NCBI GenBank assembly: GCA_001803165.1
Contig: MHAZ01000002.1
Coordinates: 1 to 64,000 of the forward strand
Reading direction: 5' to 3'
Length of the DNA: 64,000 nucleotides
From: Stygiobacter sp. RIFOXYC2_FULL_38_25
GTDB lineage: Bacteria; Bacteroidota; Ignavibacteria; Ignavibacteriales; Melioribacteraceae
In this document: piece after piece, positions 62,996-64,000 of the stretch
How positions within the stretch are numbered: position 1 is the stretch's first letter
Layout: each line of letters opens with the position of its first letter
Notes under the pieces: model-generated
Databases searched by the model: none
What the model was told of the DNA's origin: nothing
The model's input: only the letters and a program-made list of their open reading frames with translations
Position numbers and translations under genes: made by a program

Positions 62996-63026
62996 GTAGT
63001 CCCTTTTTCATCCTTTTGCCCGATTG
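62996..63026 (+). promoter_or_regulatory. 31-nt regulon motif, copy 9
   Basis: GTAGTCCC, TTTTTCATCC, TTTTGCCCGATTG. 98 bp before the second DUF3943 gene. Confidence 0.88.
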
Positions 63027-63123
63027 AACCATCACTGCTTCATTCATATCATATTCTTGAATTCTAAGGAACAAAGGTTAAAACAACGTTGGTAGTGGAT
63101 GTTTTATCTAAAGGATTAACTAA

Positions 63124-64000
63124 ATGAAAACTGGATACATTATAATTCTCTTAGTTTTGATTTCAATATCAATGCAAGCGCAGTTTAAAGCTGCATTCGA
63201 TAGCAATATTACACACAATCAAAATGCAAGTGTAAATCGTCTGACAACTGTAAAAGAATTTAATCGTTACTCGGATTTGCTTCCATCGCAGAGGGCTTAC
63301 GCATTAAACGATACAATAAAAACGCAGACTCCCGATTCGATGAAGTACAATATGTATGGTGATTTGCGTGATGACAATCCATTGTATAACGAGAAGTCTT
63401 CTTGGGGAATGGTTGCTTTTAGAGTTACCCTTGCGAATGCTACAACTTTTGCGATTGATAGGTATCTCTTCAACTATGATTTTTCGAGAGTAGGATTTAA
63501 TTCATGGAGGTATAATTTGCAGAAGGGATGGGAATGGGACATAGATAGGTTTGGCATGAATTACTTTTTCCATCCATATGCCGGGTCAATGTATTTTAAT
63601 GCTGGTCGTGCAAACGGCTTTTCATTTTACGAATCTATACCTTTTGCATATCTAGGTAGTCTTGAATGGGAGTATTTTGCTGAGAACACACGCCCATCTT
63701 ACAACGACATTATCAATACCCCGCTTCACGGCATTTTACTTGGAGAAATATTTTACCGGCTCGGTTCAAATATTCTAGATGACCAAACAACCGGAACCGA
63801 AAGATTTTTTAGAGAAATGGCTGTTGCCTTTCTTACACCAACAAGATTTTTTAGCAGACTTCTACAAGGCAAACTTACCCGGTTAACTTCTGAAGAAGTA
63901 TATCAGAAAGAACCGTTGAATGTAACATTATCCGGCGGCTACCATAGAGTTAATGATGGAATAGCGGTTGAGAAAGGAACTAATAGTTTTAATTTCAGCC
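63124..64000 (+). CDS. DUF3943-type outer membrane protein, second copy (partial)
   Basis: The frame is open from ATG 63124 to the window end (292 codons), so the C-terminus is missing. The signal peptide ends SMQAQ. Shared motifs with the protein at 29292-30722 are WDIDRFGMNYFFHPYAG, FYESIPFAYLGSLEWEYF and SYNDIINTPLHGILLGEIFY. It is preceded by motif copy 9; the first copy is not, so the paralogs are regulated differently. Function unknown; probably outer membrane. Confidence 0.85.
   Translation, partial: MKTGYIIILLVLISISMQAQFKAAFDSNITHNQNASVNRLTTVKEFNRYSDLLPSQRAYALNDTIKTQTPDSMKYNMYGDLRDDNPLYNEKSSWGMVAFRVTLANATTFAIDRYLFNYDFSRVGFNSWRYNLQKGWEWDIDRFGMNYFFHPYAGSMYFNAGRANGFSFYESIPFAYLGSLEWEYFAENTRPSYNDIINTPLHGILLGEIFYRLGSNILDDQTTGTERFFREMAVAFLTPTRFFSRLLQGKLTRLTSEEVYQKEPLNVTLSGGYHRVNDGIAVEKGTNSFNFS

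Overview
The window is AT-rich DNA that most resembles an Ignavibacteria/Melioribacter-type or other Bacteroidota/Chlorobiota genome. This is inferred from a TAnnTTTG-type promoter at 20826-20833, CarboxypepD_reg-plug TonB receptors, DUF3943 barrels, OmpA with TSP3 repeats, GxxExxY proteins and small stress lipoproteins. I ran no searches; family names come from motifs read in the translations.

Region 1 (1-11.6 kb) is a type I (I-B-like) CRISPR-Cas locus on the minus strand. The order is cas6-cas5-cas3-cas8-like-cas7-cas4-[MNT-HEPN pair]-[cas4 3' remnant]-[GxxExxY gene]-cas1-cas2-leader-array. The array has 31 intact 30-bp repeats plus one degenerate terminal repeat, with 31 spacers. The operon gaps are filled with dispersed palindromic repeats, and accessory genes have been inserted between cas4 and cas1, leaving a duplicated cas4 tail.

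Region 2 (12.1-20.8 kb) is accessory DNA: a GIY-YIG protein, two unrelated tyrosine recombinases each with a small HTH protein upstream, a VirE-like ATPase, then about 1.6 kb of mostly decayed sequence.

Region 3 (20.8-40.5 kb) is envelope transport. Two TetR regulators share an operator-like motif and precede a membrane fusion lipoprotein, two ABC-2 ATPases, a TolC-like channel, two ABC-2 permeases and a methyltransferase. Then come a DUF3943 protein, a LolD/LolE-like ABC pair with a LolA-like protein and a barrel protein, a TonB receptor, and a PAS histidine kinase.

Region 4 (40.6-46.9 kb, minus strand) is respiratory or nitrosative-stress related. It has a heme-copper/NO-reductase-like subunit with Asp in place of a metal-B His, a subunit II without CuA ligands, a small heme-copper-like membrane protein, an ABM-domain protein, a DUF6448 protein and a Crp/Fnr regulator.

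Region 5 (47.1-47.6 kb) is a junction: the 3' part of a tRNA-Lys(CTT), flanked by CACTGTCAAT repeats, next to a degenerate relic of the CRISPR trailer.

Region 6 (47.7-64 kb) is a plus-strand stress/envelope cluster: LuxR-type and CheY-type regulators, a multi-PAS kinase, paired small lipoprotein/membrane proteins, OmpA, an HPF-like protein, YtxH, a YXWGXW protein, a CDP-alcohol phosphatidyltransferase, an AI-2E family transporter and a second DUF3943 protein cut by the window edge. Nine gap-free copies of a 31-nt sequence lie upstream of genes here, on the same strand. They look like the shared control element of a local regulon and are the most striking unexplained signal in the window.
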